From assembly GCA_002452745.1 (NCBI GenBank), contig DKFC01000029.1, forward strand, positions 19,488 to 83,487: a stretch of 64,000 nucleotides of DNA, written 5' to 3'. The notes under the pieces are model-generated. The model did not search any database. It had not been told where the DNA came from and saw nothing but the letters and a program-made list of their open reading frames with translations. Of the stretch, positions 16,760 to 26,817 are shown one piece after another. Position 1 is the stretch's first letter; the number at the start of each line of letters is the position of its first letter. The position numbers were made by a program, and so were the translations under genes. The DNA comes from Firmicutes bacterium UBA6806. GTDB taxonomy: Bacteria; Bacillota; Clostridia; Peptostreptococcales; Acidaminobacteraceae.

Positions 16760-17392
16760 ATGAACAAACCTTCCGAAGCCATAGACCGCAGAGTCCGCAA
16801 GACAAAGCAACAAATAAAAAAGGGATTTGTCAAATTGCTAAGCGAAAAAGAACTGCACGATATCACCGTTAAAGAACTCACAGATATGGTAGATATCAAC
16901 CGTGGGACTTTTTACCTTCACTATAAGGATATCTATGATCTTCTGAGCCATATTGAAGACGAGATGATGAATGAACTCAATGCCCTTTTGGACAAGCATA
17001 TGGTCACAAATCCAACTTCACTCAGCAATCGTTTTTTTATAGAAGTCTTACAATATGTCAAACAAAATGCCCAGCTATGCCTGTTTTTTCTAAAGAAAAA
17101 GGGTGATGATCACTTCTATGGACGTCTTAAGAAAATGCTCGAAGGCAGATGTACCAATTATCTGGTGGCCCTCAACAAAAATGTGGAGCTAAGGTCTTAC
17201 GAGTTCTTTTCAGCATATGTGGTAACTGGAACCATTGGGCTCATCCAGCAGTGGCTTGAAACTGGTCATCGTGAATCCATTGAGACCATCGCTTCTTTGC
17301 TCACAGAAATAGATAACTATACGAGTATTGTCAACCTCAATAGACTAGAAGCCTATATGACCCAGCCTCTTCCAATCAGCACTAAAAAATAA
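16760..17392 (+). CDS. TetR/AcrR-family regulator
   Basis: A 210-residue protein with an N-terminal TetR helix-turn-helix (residues about 10-57: RRVRKTKQQIKKGFVKLLSEK then VKELTDMVDINRGTFYLHYKDIYDLL), the GTFYLHY turn being diagnostic. The C-terminal ligand-binding part contains FFLKKKGDDHFYGRLKKML and a late AYVVTGTIGLIQQWLETG helix, common in the DhaS/YbiH-like TetR_C group. AGAAGGAGG precedes the ATG. It is divergent from the RND operon and most likely represses it until a pump substrate binds. Confidence 0.88.
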   Translation: MNKPSEAIDRRVRKTKQQIKKGFVKLLSEKELHDITVKELTDMVDINRGTFYLHYKDIYDLLSHIEDEMMNELNALLDKHMVTNPTSLSNRFFIEVLQYVKQNAQLCLFFLKKKGDDHFYGRLKKMLEGRCTNYLVALNKNVELRSYEFFSAYVVTGTIGLIQQWLETGHRESIETIASLLTEIDNYTSIVNLNRLEAYMTQPLPISTKK

Positions 17393-17430
17393 TTTAGTGA
17401 GGAGGATATACTTTTCTGCCGTGACGCAAA

Positions 17431-17465
17431 GCGCCCTATGTCCATTTAACTTAGACATAGGGCGC
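17431..17465. terminator. Bidirectional terminator between tetR and tnaA
   Basis: GCGCCCTATGTC (17431-17442) pairs perfectly with GACATAGGGCGC (17454-17465) around an 11-base loop, followed by TCTTATGGTTT on the plus strand and TTTGCGTC on the minus strand. It serves the two convergent genes. Confidence 0.8.
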
Positions 17466-17507
17466 TCTTATGGTTTCGCTTATTCAATTGATTTTAATTT
17501 CTATATT

Positions 17508-18887
17508 CTATTCTATTGGTTTTAACTTTGCTGTGAAATGTCTGAGAACAGGCGGTTGCCACAGGATTTCGTAGCCTTTTATTTTACTTGCCTTTTCCTT
17601 GATGTTAATGAGTGCTTCCACAACCACATCAAAGTGAGCTTGCGTGTAAACCCTTCTTGGAATTGCAAGTCTTGTAAACTCCATTTCAGCTTCTTGTTGT
17701 TCACCAGTTTCAGGGTCTAAGTCCATGAGGAACGACCCAATATCACAGGTTCTGATTCCAGCTTCCAAATAAAGTTCGCAAGCTAGTGCATGTCCTGGGA
17801 ATTGGAAGTATGGGATGTGTGGTAAAAGTGCTTTTGCATCTAAGAAAACCGCGTGTCCGCCAACAGGATATTGGAACGGAATCCCAGCTTCTTTGAGTTT
17901 TCCTCCAAGATATTCTACTTGACCCACTCTGTATTTCAAGTAATCTTTATCAAGACCTTCGTAAAGTCCAATTGAAAGGGCTTCTAAATCTCTACCAGCA
18001 AGCCCGCCGTAAGTGACGAACCCTTCATATGGAATTGTGAGACCTTTGACTTTTGTATAGAGTTCTTCTGACTCTCTAACGCCAATCAAACCACCCATGT
18101 TTACAATGGCATCTTTTTTTGCACTCATGGTGAAGGCATCCCCGTAGCTGAACATTTCTCTGACGATATCAATAATTTCAACCTCTGCATAGCCTTCTTC
18201 ACGTTGTTTGATGAAATGAGCATTTTCGGCATATCTAGCAGCATCTATAATCATGGTAATGCCATATTTATCTGCAATTTCTCTGGTTTCTTTGAGGTTT
18301 GCCATAGAAACAGGCTGCCCACCTGCTGAGTTATTTGTGATGGTCATAATAATCAGACCCACGTTTTCAGCACCAACTTCTTGAATATACGCATCCAGTC
18401 TCTTGGTATCCATGTTGCCCTTAAATGGAACATAAGTCTGTGTATCTTTTGCCTCTGGAACAACAATATCCACAGGTCTTGCACCTAAAAGGCCCACATG
18501 ACCTCTAGTGGTGTCAAAATGCATGTTGGAAATACACTTTTGTCCTTTTTTAAGAAGGCTTGGGAGAAGCACTTGTTCCGCCGCTCTTCCCTGGTGAACG
18601 GGTTGGCTGTATTTGTAACCAAAGATGTCCTTAACGGCGTTTTGAAGTTTCTTGTATCCTCTTGCGCCTGCGTACGACTCATCTCCTGACATCATGCCGG
18701 CCCACTGAGTATCACTCATCGCACCTGTTCCGCTATCTGTTAAGAAGTCAATATAGACATCATCTGACTCCAGTCCGAAAAGATTGTAATTTGCAATTTT
18801 CAATTTTTCTTCACGTTCTGCACGAGTGGTCATTTTTAAAGGTTCAACCATTTTAATTTTAAAGGGTTCTGCAACATATTTAATCAT
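17508..18887 (-). CDS. tnaA: Tryptophanase (tryptophan indole-lyase)
   Basis: A 459-residue PLP enzyme that splits tryptophan to indole, pyruvate and ammonia. The PLP lysine is in SAKKD (about K258). Three positions distinguish it from tyrosine phenol-lyase: Asp125 in FDTTRGH (Thr in TPL), Ile383 in the [11 protein letters not shown] segment where TPL has the substrate-binding Arg, and His450 in VLRHFTAK where TPL has Phe. Length and the [10 protein letters not shown] start agree with the family. AGGAGG precedes the ATG. I found no TnaC-like leader; control may come from the divergent regulator. Gives the cell indole and an energy source from tryptophan. Confidence 0.92.
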   Translation of the reverse strand: MIKYVAEPFKIKMVEPLKMTTRAEREEKLKIANYNLFGLESDDVYIDFLTDSGTGAMSDTQWAGMMSGDESYAGARGYKKLQNAVKDIFGYKYSQPVHQGRAAEQVLLPSLLKKGQKCISNMHFDTTRGHVGLLGARPVDIVVPEAKDTQTYVPFKGNMDTKRLDAYIQEVGAENVGLIIMTITNNSAGGQPVSMANLKETREIADKYGITMIIDAARYAENAHFIKQREEGYAEVEIIDIVREMFSYGDAFTMSAKKDAIVNMGGLIGVRESEELYTKVKGLTIPYEGFVTYGGLAGRDLEALSIGLYEGLDKDYLKYRVGQVEYLGGKLKEAGIPFQYPVGGHAVFLDAKALLPHIPYFQFPGHALACELYLEAGIRTCDIGSFLMDLDPETGEQQEAEMEFTRLAIPRRVYTQAHFDVVVEALINIKEKASKIKGYEILWQPPVLRHFTAKLKPIE

Positions 18888-18910
18888 GTGATAGCCTCCT
18901 GATTTTTATT

Positions 18911-18985
18911 AATTAAAGACTATCATAAATAGCTTTTGCTTTATAGCGTCTTTAATTTGACTTTATACTGTTTGTAAAATAAAAT
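18911..18985 (+). promoter_or_regulatory. Divergent tnaA/regulator control region
   Basis: A perfect inverted repeat, AATTAAAGAC (18911-18920) and GTCTTTAATT (18948-18957), spans the short gap between tnaA and the regulator. The right arm abuts a sigma-A promoter for the regulator: TTGACT (18957-18962), 17 bases, TAAAAT (18980-18985). The repeat is suited to a dimeric regulator controlling both directions. Confidence 0.55.
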
Positions 18986-19008
18986 AGAGCTGAATGGAGG
19001 TTATATAG

Positions 19009-20322
19009 ATGAAGCGAATCGGAATTGTTGGACACCCTGAAAATGTAGAAAGGGTTTTAGGCGTTATTGAAAGCGCATTTCCAGATGTCACAGGTATCGC
19101 CATCGAAACCAGAGAAATGAGCCAGATCGAAAACACAGTTCAGTATCTTTCAGAACATATTGACGATTTTGATGGCGTCCTCTTTACAGGTAAAATCCTG
19201 TATGATGTGATGAATCATCGCATGCATTCCCAGAACCCGTGGGTCTATCTGGACAACGACGAAAGTCAGCTCCAACGCATCCTTTTATCCTCTTTAATTG
19301 GACAGAAACACGATATTACTAAAATCAGCATTGACTCGTATACAGAGGACATGGTTGAATCTATCTACAGGGGCATCGGTCTTATAGAAGGACAATACCA
19401 TGCCATCATTTCCAAGATAGATATTTTTAAAGAAAGCCTGTTTGATGATCTCATTGCCTTTCACAGCAGGTGTTTCCAAACAGGTCAATCGGGTGTAGCT
19501 ATCACAGGCATTTCAGCAATTTGCAGTCGACTACATACACTGGGTATTCCAGCCATGCTCCTAACCCCTAACGAAACTACCATCAAAAATACCCTGCACG
19601 ATCTCCTTGAGAAAATCAGATTTGAAGATTTGACTGTGAGCCAAATTGTGGTCATTTCTGTTGAAATCGAAGCCGGTGGCGAGTATCACTGGACATCTGA
19701 AAATGAATATGGGCTCATGTTAGAGAAAACCCATATTACAGAAGAAGTCTACAAGTTTGCCCAGCGCATCCAAGCTGCTGTTGTGGAAAGTGAAAGAAGC
19801 TACCTCCTGTTTTCAACGCGTAAAATTGTGGAATACGAAACTAAGAATCTCAGAGAATTATCACTTTTCAGACGTATTGGTGAGAAGACCGAGCGAACAG
19901 TCAGCGTAGGGATTGGGTTTGGCATCACTGCAAGGGAGGCCAAGGCAAATGCTCTAATCGGTAAGAACAAGGCCTCTAAAATGGGGGGAAATCAGGGGTT
20001 TGTGGTGTACAATCGAAGGCACATGGAAAAAATAACTTCTGTCCACAAGAAAACAGAGCCCACAAGTGACATTCAATTTCGTGATATATCCGAAAAAAGC
20101 GGGGTCAGTGCCAACAATATCTATCATCTGAAATGCCTCATTGACCTCTATAAAAAAGATACGTTTACCAGTCATGAGCTTGCAGACGAGTTTGGAAACT
20201 CCCTGAGAAGCACCAATCGCATGATCGAAAAACTGGAGGTCGCAGGCTATGTGGAAGTGATTGGCAAGAAAATTATAGGTAAATCCGGCAGACCTAGCCG
20301 TCTTCTGAAATTCCTGCTCTAA
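19009..20322 (+). CDS. Predicted winged-helix regulator, divergent from tryptophanase
   Basis: A 437-residue cytosolic protein I cannot place in a named family. Residues 1-130 form a Rossmann-like alpha/beta part (RIGIVGHPENVERVLGVIE). Residues about 200-320 resemble a degenerate nucleotide-cyclase/PucR-type fold with VSVGIGFGITAREAKANALIG near 310. Residues 360-437 form a winged helix-turn-helix (FTSHELADEFGNSLRSTNRMIEKLEVAGYV). Being divergent from tnaA across a 120-base gap with an inverted repeat, it may respond to tryptophan or indole. That role is inferred. Confidence 0.6.
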   Translation: MKRIGIVGHPENVERVLGVIESAFPDVTGIAIETREMSQIENTVQYLSEHIDDFDGVLFTGKILYDVMNHRMHSQNPWVYLDNDESQLQRILLSSLIGQKHDITKISIDSYTEDMVESIYRGIGLIEGQYHAIISKIDIFKESLFDDLIAFHSRCFQTGQSGVAITGISAICSRLHTLGIPAMLLTPNETTIKNTLHDLLEKIRFEDLTVSQIVVISVEIEAGGEYHWTSENEYGLMLEKTHITEEVYKFAQRIQAAVVESERSYLLFSTRKIVEYETKNLRELSLFRRIGEKTERTVSVGIGFGITAREAKANALIGKNKASKMGGNQGFVVYNRRHMEKITSVHKKTEPTSDIQFRDISEKSGVSANNIYHLKCLIDLYKKDTFTSHELADEFGNSLRSTNRMIEKLEVAGYVEVIGKKIIGKSGRPSRLLKFLL

Positions 20323-20372
20323 CAAGTGCTAAGTATCCATTCTTGCTCTAACAGCTGCTAAGTATCCACTCT
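20315..20372 (+). repeat. 29-bp tandem duplication across the regulator stop codon
   Basis: Two adjacent copies of 29 bases (20315-20343 and 20344-20372) differ at three or four positions; both contain CTCTAACA and TGCTAAGTATCCA. The first copy includes the TAA stop of the regulator. It looks like a local slippage duplication. Confidence 0.7.
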
Positions 20373-20444
20373 CACACCAGACAAATGCTTTTGTAAACCG
20401 CTATCTACTCGAAAGGTTAAGAGACCGTACAACAAGATAAAAAA

Positions 20445-20497
20445 AAACCGAATCCTCGAAAGCTAGACCATATGGTCTAGCTTTCAAAATTCGGTTT
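20445..20497 (-). terminator. Strong terminator after the SLH surface protein gene
   Basis: A perfect 28-base palindrome (20458-20485) is enclosed by an outer stem AAACCGAAT (20445-20453) with ATTCGGTTT (20489-20497). On the minus strand it is followed by nine Ts, so it mainly ends the SLH gene, and it may also stop reading from the regulator. Confidence 0.85.
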
Positions 20498-20550
20498 GAT
20501 AATCTCTTGCGTTTAAGCCAGAATCTGGAGGAATCCAGCCAACAATTGGC

Positions 20551-23500
20551 TTAAATTAGGTTTGCAATTTCAAGTAAGTGTTTTACGATAACAGCTATTT
20601 CAGCACGGGTAATTTTATCCTGGGCTGCAACAGTGGTTGCGCTTTTACCCGATACAATACCTTTATCGACACAGGCCGCAACAGCAGTCCTAGCTTCTGT
20701 CGATATCTCAGCGGCATCTTTGAACTTACTCAGCACACCATTAACACGGGCAGTCGTATAAGTGTCTGCCAAGGAAGTGTGTTCCATTGCCTTTGCAGTC
20801 ATTACCATAGCCTCTTCACGGGTGATGGTTTCCATTGGTTCAAATGTTTTGGAATCATTGCCCACTATAAATCCATAATCATATGCCACCGAAACATAAT
20901 CATGATACCACGAATCTTTCGAAACATCTGAGTATGGTGTTTCACCACTTTCCAGTTTGAGCCCCATTGCCTTCACCAGCATCGCTGTGAACTCAGCTCT
21001 TGTCACTTGTCTATTTGGATCAAACAAGCCATCTCCAACACCTTCAATTATCATTCTTGAACCCATGTCATTGACATCGTCTTTAGCCCAATGTCCTTCC
21101 ATGTCCTTAAATTCAATCGGATGCCATACAACAGAGTAAACACTGTTGGTCAAACTGTTAATTTTGGCATAGTAGCGACCACCTTCTTGTACCACGGTTG
21201 TCGGTACGTGTCTCACTGTACCATCTGCCTCCAAGACAACCCCAGTTGTAATTTTACTTGGGTCAATTCCATCTGGAAGAAGTACAGCTCTTTCTATAAA
21301 ACTGTTAAATTTAGTGACTTCCACAACCTTGTCACCTGTTGAACATCTGACGACAAAGTCAATTGGTTTTATCACTACTTCAAAATTGCCTTTTGTTGCG
21401 GTGCTTTCTATCAATTTAACGGTTTCATCAGGTGACTGAGAAATTTCTATTTCCACCTTGATATTACCCAAACTGACATCTGCACCAATTTGTTTTGAAA
21501 TATTGTCTATATTAATTTGTTTAGCTGGCAGTGTGTACGACGCATTATTGGTTTCAATTTTAAGCGTTGCCGCACTATTTTCCATATTCTTAACCATTTC
21601 ACCTGTGAGTAGACCGATGGAAATAGTTGAATTTGTTTTAACCGGAATTGTCACGACTGCATTATTTCCCTCTGTTGCCAGTTTATTGTTGAGCTCTGCT
21701 GGGTCAACGGATACAGTTGTCTTTGTTTGATTGTTTTCTGTACTGGTTTCAGCTGTTCCAATATATTCTGTCTTGCCATTGATGAGAACTTCCACACTTC
21801 CATCAGGTGTTCCACTGGAAGGCGTCGAGCTGCCTCCACCAGAAGCACCACCTGATGAGCCGCCTGATGAACCACCACCAGAATTGTCTTTATTTTCTAA
21901 GGTTGTAAACGTACCGCTCATCACGGCACTCTTATTGCCACTGCCATCCACTGCCACAAAATAATAATAGTATTTTGTGCTCGCTTGAAGTCCACTGATT
22001 GCAAATGCCTTTTCGGTTGCAGCCGTATTGGCATCATCACCGCTCTTAAGTGCCGCTGTACCAGTAGCACCTTGTCCTGCAACCACTTGTGCCGCAGTTG
22101 GCGCTGTGGAAGAGGTGGTGACAACATAATAAACTTTTCCAGTTTCATTTGAAATAATCTTAATCGTTGCGCCGTTACCTGTCACTGAGCCTGAACCCAC
22201 TCCTGATAGCGTCGGTGCAGTGGTATCGCCTGTGGAAGTCGTTGTAAAAGTGCCGCCTGTTACAGCACTCTTATTGCCGCTGCCATCCACTGCCACAAAG
22301 TAGTAATAGTACTGTGTACCAGATTGAAGCCCTGTCACTGCAAATGCTTTTTCCGTTGCAGCCGTATTGGCATCATCACCGCTCTTAAGTGCCGCTGCAC
22401 CAGTAGCGCCTTGTCCTGCAACCACTTGTGCCGCAGTTGGCGCTGTGGAAGATGTGGTGACAACATAATAAACTTTTCCTGTTTCATTTGAAGTAATCTT
22501 AATCGTTGCGCCGTTACCTGTCACTGAGCCTGAACCCACTCCAGATAGTGTCGGTGCAGTGATGTCATCTGACGCATTAATCGGTCCGCTTGCAGTACTG
22601 ATTACAGTCTCTGCTGTTCCCCCCATGTCAGTATAAGACACCTTCATTCGCACATACTTACCAGTTTCATTTGAGGTCAACAGGTATTTATCCGATGTTG
22701 CGCCTGAAATATCCGTCCAATTAGCTGTGCCGTTGTCTGAGCGTTGCCACTGATAACTATAAACGCCAAGCCCATCTTTATCACTGATATTTGAAACACT
22801 TGAAGTCAGCTGTACACCAACTTTAGGCGTCCCGCTGATGGTTGGAACACCAGATGGAGTATCGTTAACTGCCGTGATGGAAATACCAAACGTTTGATTT
22901 TCTAAATTTCCACCATCTCTATCTGATACCTTAAATTTGAAACTATCTGCACCATTTGCATCTGCATTTGGCTTATAAGCAATATTGCCTGAATTTATTT
23001 CACTTTGAGTAAATACCGTTATGGCCGCGCCACTTGTGTCAGATACTCTAATGAGTTTTCCCTTCGTTGGCGCTGTCGTCACTGTGAAAGTCAAGCTAGT
23101 TGCCGTTTGCTCTGCATCTTTCACCGTCAGCAATCCGCTACCTATCACGGCATAAGAGGCATCTTCCAATAGCGTAAGCCCCAGATTTGTCCCACCAGTA
23201 AACGTTGGCGGCGTATTTCCAACTACTGTCGCAAACGCCTTATAAGACACAACACTCTTATTGCCAGAGCCATCTTCTACGATGAAATAGCAGTAATAAG
23301 ATGTACCAGCAGTGAGACCCGTTATGTCAATTACTTTGCCTGTGGTTGCCACCAGTGTATTGTTTCCAGATTTCAAAGCAGAAGTGCCCGCCTGATCTTG
23401 ACCGGCTTTTACCTGAACAGCAGTCGGTGTTGTGGCACTTGCCGTCACGACGTAATAAACTGTTCCACTCTCATTTGAAGTCACTTCAAATTGTGCCGTT

Positions 23501-26500
23501 GTCGATCCTGCACTGTTGAGAACCACACCACTTATAATTGGCGCTGTGGTATCTGGAAGGGCAGATACCTGTGCAGTGCTTGCACTGTATATCATTTCGT
23601 TTGTACTGCCTAAATCTGTATAGCTGACCGCTACTCTCAGATAATAGCCTGAATCAGCTGTTGCCAACGTATAATTACTTGAAGTTGCCCCTGAAATATC
23701 ACTCCATCCAGTTGTTCCGTTAGCCGATTTTTGCCACTTGTAACTGAATGCGCCAAGGCCGTCAACATCTGCGATTCCAGTGGTACTTGCCGAAAGCGTT
23801 TGACCTTCTGTTGGCGTTCCACTAACAGTTGGCACACCTGTTGGCGCATCATTGACTGCTGTTATGGTAATGGAAAATGATTGTCCAGTTATGCTTCCGC
23901 CTGCACCATCCAACACACTAAAGGTAAAACTATCTGATCCATTTGCGTTTGCAATTGGCGTAAAAGTTATATATCCATTATTCACATCTTCTTGGGTAAA
24001 TGTGCTTGAAGCAATTATACTTGAACTTGTATTCGTATTTTTTAAAGTCCCCTTAGTTGGGGCAGTGCCCACTGTATAGATTAAATCTGATACTGCTTGC
24101 TCTGCATCCTTAACCTCGAGTTTAGAAGTGCTGATAGTCGTTGCTGTTGAATCTTCCGAAACCGTCAAACCAGTATTCGCCCCTCCTGTAAAAGTCGGTG
24201 CTGTATTTGGTGCTGAGGTGGTGAAACTCGTACTGGCAACCACACTTGTATTGCCCACTGCATCTTTAGAAACCAAGTAGCAATAGTAAGCAGTTCCCCC
24301 AGTTAAACCCGAAAGGGTAAAGTTCTTCTGTGTAGCAGCTGTTACAGCACTACTACCAGAGGCAAGTGCTGCTGTACCCGATTCGTTTTGGCCTGCTGCC
24401 ACTTGAACAGCCGTTGGCGCTGAACTACTGGTTGTCACAACGTAGTAAAGTGTTCCCGACTCATTTGAAGTTGCGCTTAGCGTTCCACCGGTCTCACTTA
24501 CAGACGTAACTGAACTTCCCGATAGAACTGGCGGTGTTGAATCTGACATATCAACTACAGTTTTAACAGATAATGACGATCCTAAAATCATCATCTGATT
24601 ATTGGCATAGGAAATGCCCATCGGATAATTACTGTCATAATTTTCACCAGCTGCACTCCAGCTCGCCCCATCATCAGTGGAATAGTAAATATCGTATGCA
24701 TAGGTCCCCATATCTGCCCCAATTACATAGAGATTTGTGCCATCTGAGTCAAATTGGTTTGCCCATGATCCGGTTATACTAACGTTGGTAATCCGATGTT
24801 TTCCGGACCACGAAGATAGATCACTACTGCTGATAACAAAGTACTCATACGTAGCGCCATCATACCCTAAGAGGTAGTATTTGCCGTTATGATAAGTGAC
24901 ACCTGCCAAAATATCGCTGGTGGCAGTATAAGTTGAACTGATATCTGTCCAGTTTGTGCCGTCTGTTGATTTCCAAAGGAGATTGTTTCCCGCCATATCT
25001 CCGCCTATTGCGAAGAACTGATTGTTTATATATTTGATGAAATATAAATTTGTATATGATGTTGCGGGCAGTGTTGGCTGTGTCCACGTAACACCGTCGG
25101 TGGAGGTTAAAAGCCTGACACTGCCATTGGTTCCCACAGCGACAAATAGGCCATTGCCATAGGCAAGTGAGTATAAACTGGTCGCATCCGAAATGCTCGT
25201 GTTTTTACTCCATGAAACGCCATCAGAAGAAGTCACAATAGACGCGACCCCGTTAAAGTTTTCACCTACAGCTACATATTTACCATTGCCATAGGCTATG
25301 GCGTTCAAATTTTTCGAGTACGCATCAAATACATGAGGCGTCCATGTTTGAAGATCGGGAGATGTCCATGCTGTACCATCATTACCATTGGCACCTACAG
25401 CCACGTACTGAGAACCATCATAAACGGCACTCTGAAGTGTCCCGCCCCAAGGATGACTCCAATTGTCAGCATCTGACGAAACAAGCATCCCCTCATTTCC
25501 AACTCTAAAGTACTTCCCGTTGGTATAGACAGAACCTTGACCCACAAAGGAATTTTTAAAAGGTTCTATAGCCCAGCTTGAACCATTTGTAGAGGTATAA
25601 ATTGCCCCATACCCATATGGAGAAGACGAACCAAACATGTAGTACTTGCTTCCATCGTAAATCCCGTTGAACATCTGTATTCCTGTCATTGAAGTACTGT
25701 TCTTAAATGGACTTCCCATGATGCTAAAAGACGATAAATCCGTTGAAGTCCAAATCCATGCACTTGGAGAAGAAATATAAAATCGGTCGTTCATCCATGT
25801 CAACATATTGGTTCCAGTAGAAGTGGCTGTTCCACCTGATACAGCACTGCTTGGCTGTACACGGCTCCAAGAACTTCCATTTGTCGTCCTATAGATATAC
25901 CCGGCTGAATCGCCCATTCCAAGCAAAGTACCGCTTCCATTCACAGCAATTCGATTGACATATCTATCAGAAGCAATTCCCGTTGGCGTATGAGTTGTCC
26001 AGCTAATCCCGTCTGCCGATTTAAGATACATGGCCTTGGAAGCTGCGTAGAAATCACTGCTGCCGTTAAAACTTATATACTTTATCTCGCCAATGCTTTC
26101 CGTTGTACCCGAAGTCCTCTGAGTCCACGTATCTCCATCTGGAGAGGTTAAAATAACACCATTTCCTCCCGTTGCGACGAAAACGCCATTTCCAAAGGCA
26201 ACACTTCTAAATGAAAAACTATCTGGATTAGAAACACCTGTGTAACTACTGCTATCTGCTTTCGTCTTAACATTCGTCCAAGTCACTGAATCAGTGGATT
26301 TGACAATTGAACCATAATAGCCCACTGCTATGTAGACCCCGTTACCATATGCCACCCCTGACATAGATGCCCCCGGAAGCGTCTCCATGGATTGAGTAAT
26401 AATCTGAACTGGTGCAAGTGCGTAGCTCAGATTTTGGACGCTGCCGTATGAAAATAACAAGCTGAACACCAGTGGAAACAATAGGATTCGAGCTATGATT

Positions 26501-26604
26501 TTCATCGTACTTTGACTGCCAATTTGCCTCATAATATCGTGTTTATTTTTTACTGTTGCATGTTTTTTCTGCGTCTTTATATGGTTGAGATTGTTATCAT
26601 GCAA
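20551..26604 (-). CDS. Giant SLH-anchored surface protein with propeller, Fn3-like and cadherin-like domains
   Basis: A 2017-residue exported protein. Hydrophobic signal segment at about 35-55 (IIARILLFPLVFSLLF). Residues about 75-690 hold roughly 14 blades of the type VAYGNGxYVAVG...STDGxxWT, enough for two seven-bladed propellers. Then follow an Fn3-like domain, a cadherin-like domain (SEDSTATTIS...FTPIANANGSDSF), an Ig-like domain, the same three again, two nearly identical Fn3-like domains, a Gly/Ser linker, a beta-rich domain and three SLH repeats (about 1830-2010) that bind secondary cell-wall polymer. The TTG start at 26604 has a poor binding site; ATG 26532 or 26505 would give a more normal signal peptide. 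Likely adhesin or glycan-binding protein; substrate unknown. Confidence 0.85.
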   Translation of the reverse strand: MHDNNLNHIKTQKKHATVKNKHDIMRQIGSQSTMKIIARILLFPLVFSLLFSYGSVQNLSYALAPVQIITQSMETLPGASMSGVAYGNGVYIAVGYYGSIVKSTDSVTWTNVKTKADSSSYTGVSNPDSFSFRSVAFGNGVFVATGGNGVILTSPDGDTWTQRTSGTTESIGEIKYISFNGSSDFYAASKAMYLKSADGISWTTHTPTGIASDRYVNRIAVNGSGTLLGMGDSAGYIYRTTNGSSWSRVQPSSAVSGGTATSTGTNMLTWMNDRFYISSPSAWIWTSTDLSSFSIMGSPFKNSTSMTGIQMFNGIYDGSKYYMFGSSSPYGYGAIYTSTNGSSWAIEPFKNSFVGQGSVYTNGKYFRVGNEGMLVSSDADNWSHPWGGTLQSAVYDGSQYVAVGANGNDGTAWTSPDLQTWTPHVFDAYSKNLNAIAYGNGKYVAVGENFNGVASIVTSSDGVSWSKNTSISDATSLYSLAYGNGLFVAVGTNGSVRLLTSTDGVTWTQPTLPATSYTNLYFIKYINNQFFAIGGDMAGNNLLWKSTDGTNWTDISSTYTATSDILAGVTYHNGKYYLLGYDGATYEYFVISSSDLSSWSGKHRITNVSITGSWANQFDSDGTNLYVIGADMGTYAYDIYYSTDDGASWSAAGENYDSNYPMGISYANNQMMILGSSLSVKTVVDMSDSTPPVLSGSSVTSVSETGGTLSATSNESGTLYYVVTTSSSAPTAVQVAAGQNESGTAALASGSSAVTAATQKNFTLSGLTGGTAYYCYLVSKDAVGNTSVVASTSFTTSAPNTAPTFTGGANTGLTVSEDSTATTISTSKLEVKDAEQAVSDLIYTVGTAPTKGTLKNTNTSSSIIASSTFTQEDVNNGYITFTPIANANGSDSFTFSVLDGAGGSITGQSFSITITAVNDAPTGVPTVSGTPTEGQTLSASTTGIADVDGLGAFSYKWQKSANGTTGWSDISGATSSNYTLATADSGYYLRVAVSYTDLGSTNEMIYSASTAQVSALPDTTAPIISGVVLNSAGSTTAQFEVTSNESGTVYYVVTASATTPTAVQVKAGQDQAGTSALKSGNNTLVATTGKVIDITGLTAGTSYYCYFIVEDGSGNKSVVSYKAFATVVGNTPPTFTGGTNLGLTLLEDASYAVIGSGLLTVKDAEQTATSLTFTVTTAPTKGKLIRVSDTSGAAITVFTQSEINSGNIAYKPNADANGADSFKFKVSDRDGGNLENQTFGISITAVNDTPSGVPTISGTPKVGVQLTSSVSNISDKDGLGVYSYQWQRSDNGTANWTDISGATSDKYLLTSNETGKYVRMKVSYTDMGGTAETVISTASGPINASDDITAPTLSGVGSGSVTGNGATIKITSNETGKVYYVVTTSSTAPTAAQVVAGQGATGAAALKSGDDANTAATEKAFAVTGLQSGTQYYYYFVAVDGSGNKSAVTGGTFTTTSTGDTTAPTLSGVGSGSVTGNGATIKIISNETGKVYYVVTTSSTAPTAAQVVAGQGATGTAALKSGDDANTAATEKAFAISGLQASTKYYYYFVAVDGSGNKSAVMSGTFTTLENKDNSGGGSSGGSSGGASGGGSSTPSSGTPDGSVEVLINGKTEYIGTAETSTENNQTKTTVSVDPAELNNKLATEGNNAVVTIPVKTNSTISIGLLTGEMVKNMENSAATLKIETNNASYTLPAKQINIDNISKQIGADVSLGNIKVEIEISQSPDETVKLIESTATKGNFEVVIKPIDFVVRCSTGDKVVEVTKFNSFIERAVLLPDGIDPSKITTGVVLEADGTVRHVPTTVVQEGGRYYAKINSLTNSVYSVVWHPIEFKDMEGHWAKDDVNDMGSRMIIEGVGDGLFDPNRQVTRAEFTAMLVKAMGLKLESGETPYSDVSKDSWYHDYVSVAYDYGFIVGNDSKTFEPMETITREEAMVMTAKAMEHTSLADTYTTARVNGVLSKFKDAAEISTEARTAVAACVDKGIVSGKSATTVAAQDKITRAEIAVIVKHLLEIANLI
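21902..22561 (-). repeat. Tandem near-identical 339-bp segments encoding Fn3-like domains
   Basis: Segments starting at 21902 and 22241 are offset by 339 bases (113 codons) and are nearly identical over most of their length, including long exact stretches around the codons for AAQVVAGQGATG. More distant copies occur near 23230-23530 and 24220-24530. The close identity points to recent duplication or gene conversion. Confidence 0.8.
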
Positions 26605-26723
26605 GCCAAACCCTGAACTTTGACTTAAAAAATATGCATCAAAGCTCTTTACTTTCTACCCATTTTACCATAAGCAGAAACGCTTTTCTCGCATAGATTA
26701 AAGGAAAATTTTTCAAAATAAAA

Positions 26724-26752
26724 AGCAGTGTAATCCCTTACACTACACTGCT
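26724..26752 (-). terminator. Terminator after the chemoreceptor gene
   Basis: AGCAGTGT (26724-26731) pairs with ACACTGCT (26745-26752); on the minus strand the hairpin is followed by TTTTTATTTT. It lies 66 bases after the chemoreceptor stop. The rest of the 213-base gap shows nothing clear. Confidence 0.8.
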
Positions 26753-26817
26753 CTTATCTATGACTTCATTTCTCTTACTGGTATCTTACTGGATAACTTT
26801 AAACAACTTCAACCGCC

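Noticed and set aside
17508..18887. Tyrosine phenol-lyase as the identity of the PLP lyase
   Set aside because: Asp125, Ile383 and His450 are tryptophanase-type; TPL has Thr, Arg and Phe at these positions.
20945..26400. The many internal repeats as a CRISPR or tandem-repeat DNA element
   Set aside because: The repeats keep the reading frame, vary in length and encode recognisable protein domains.
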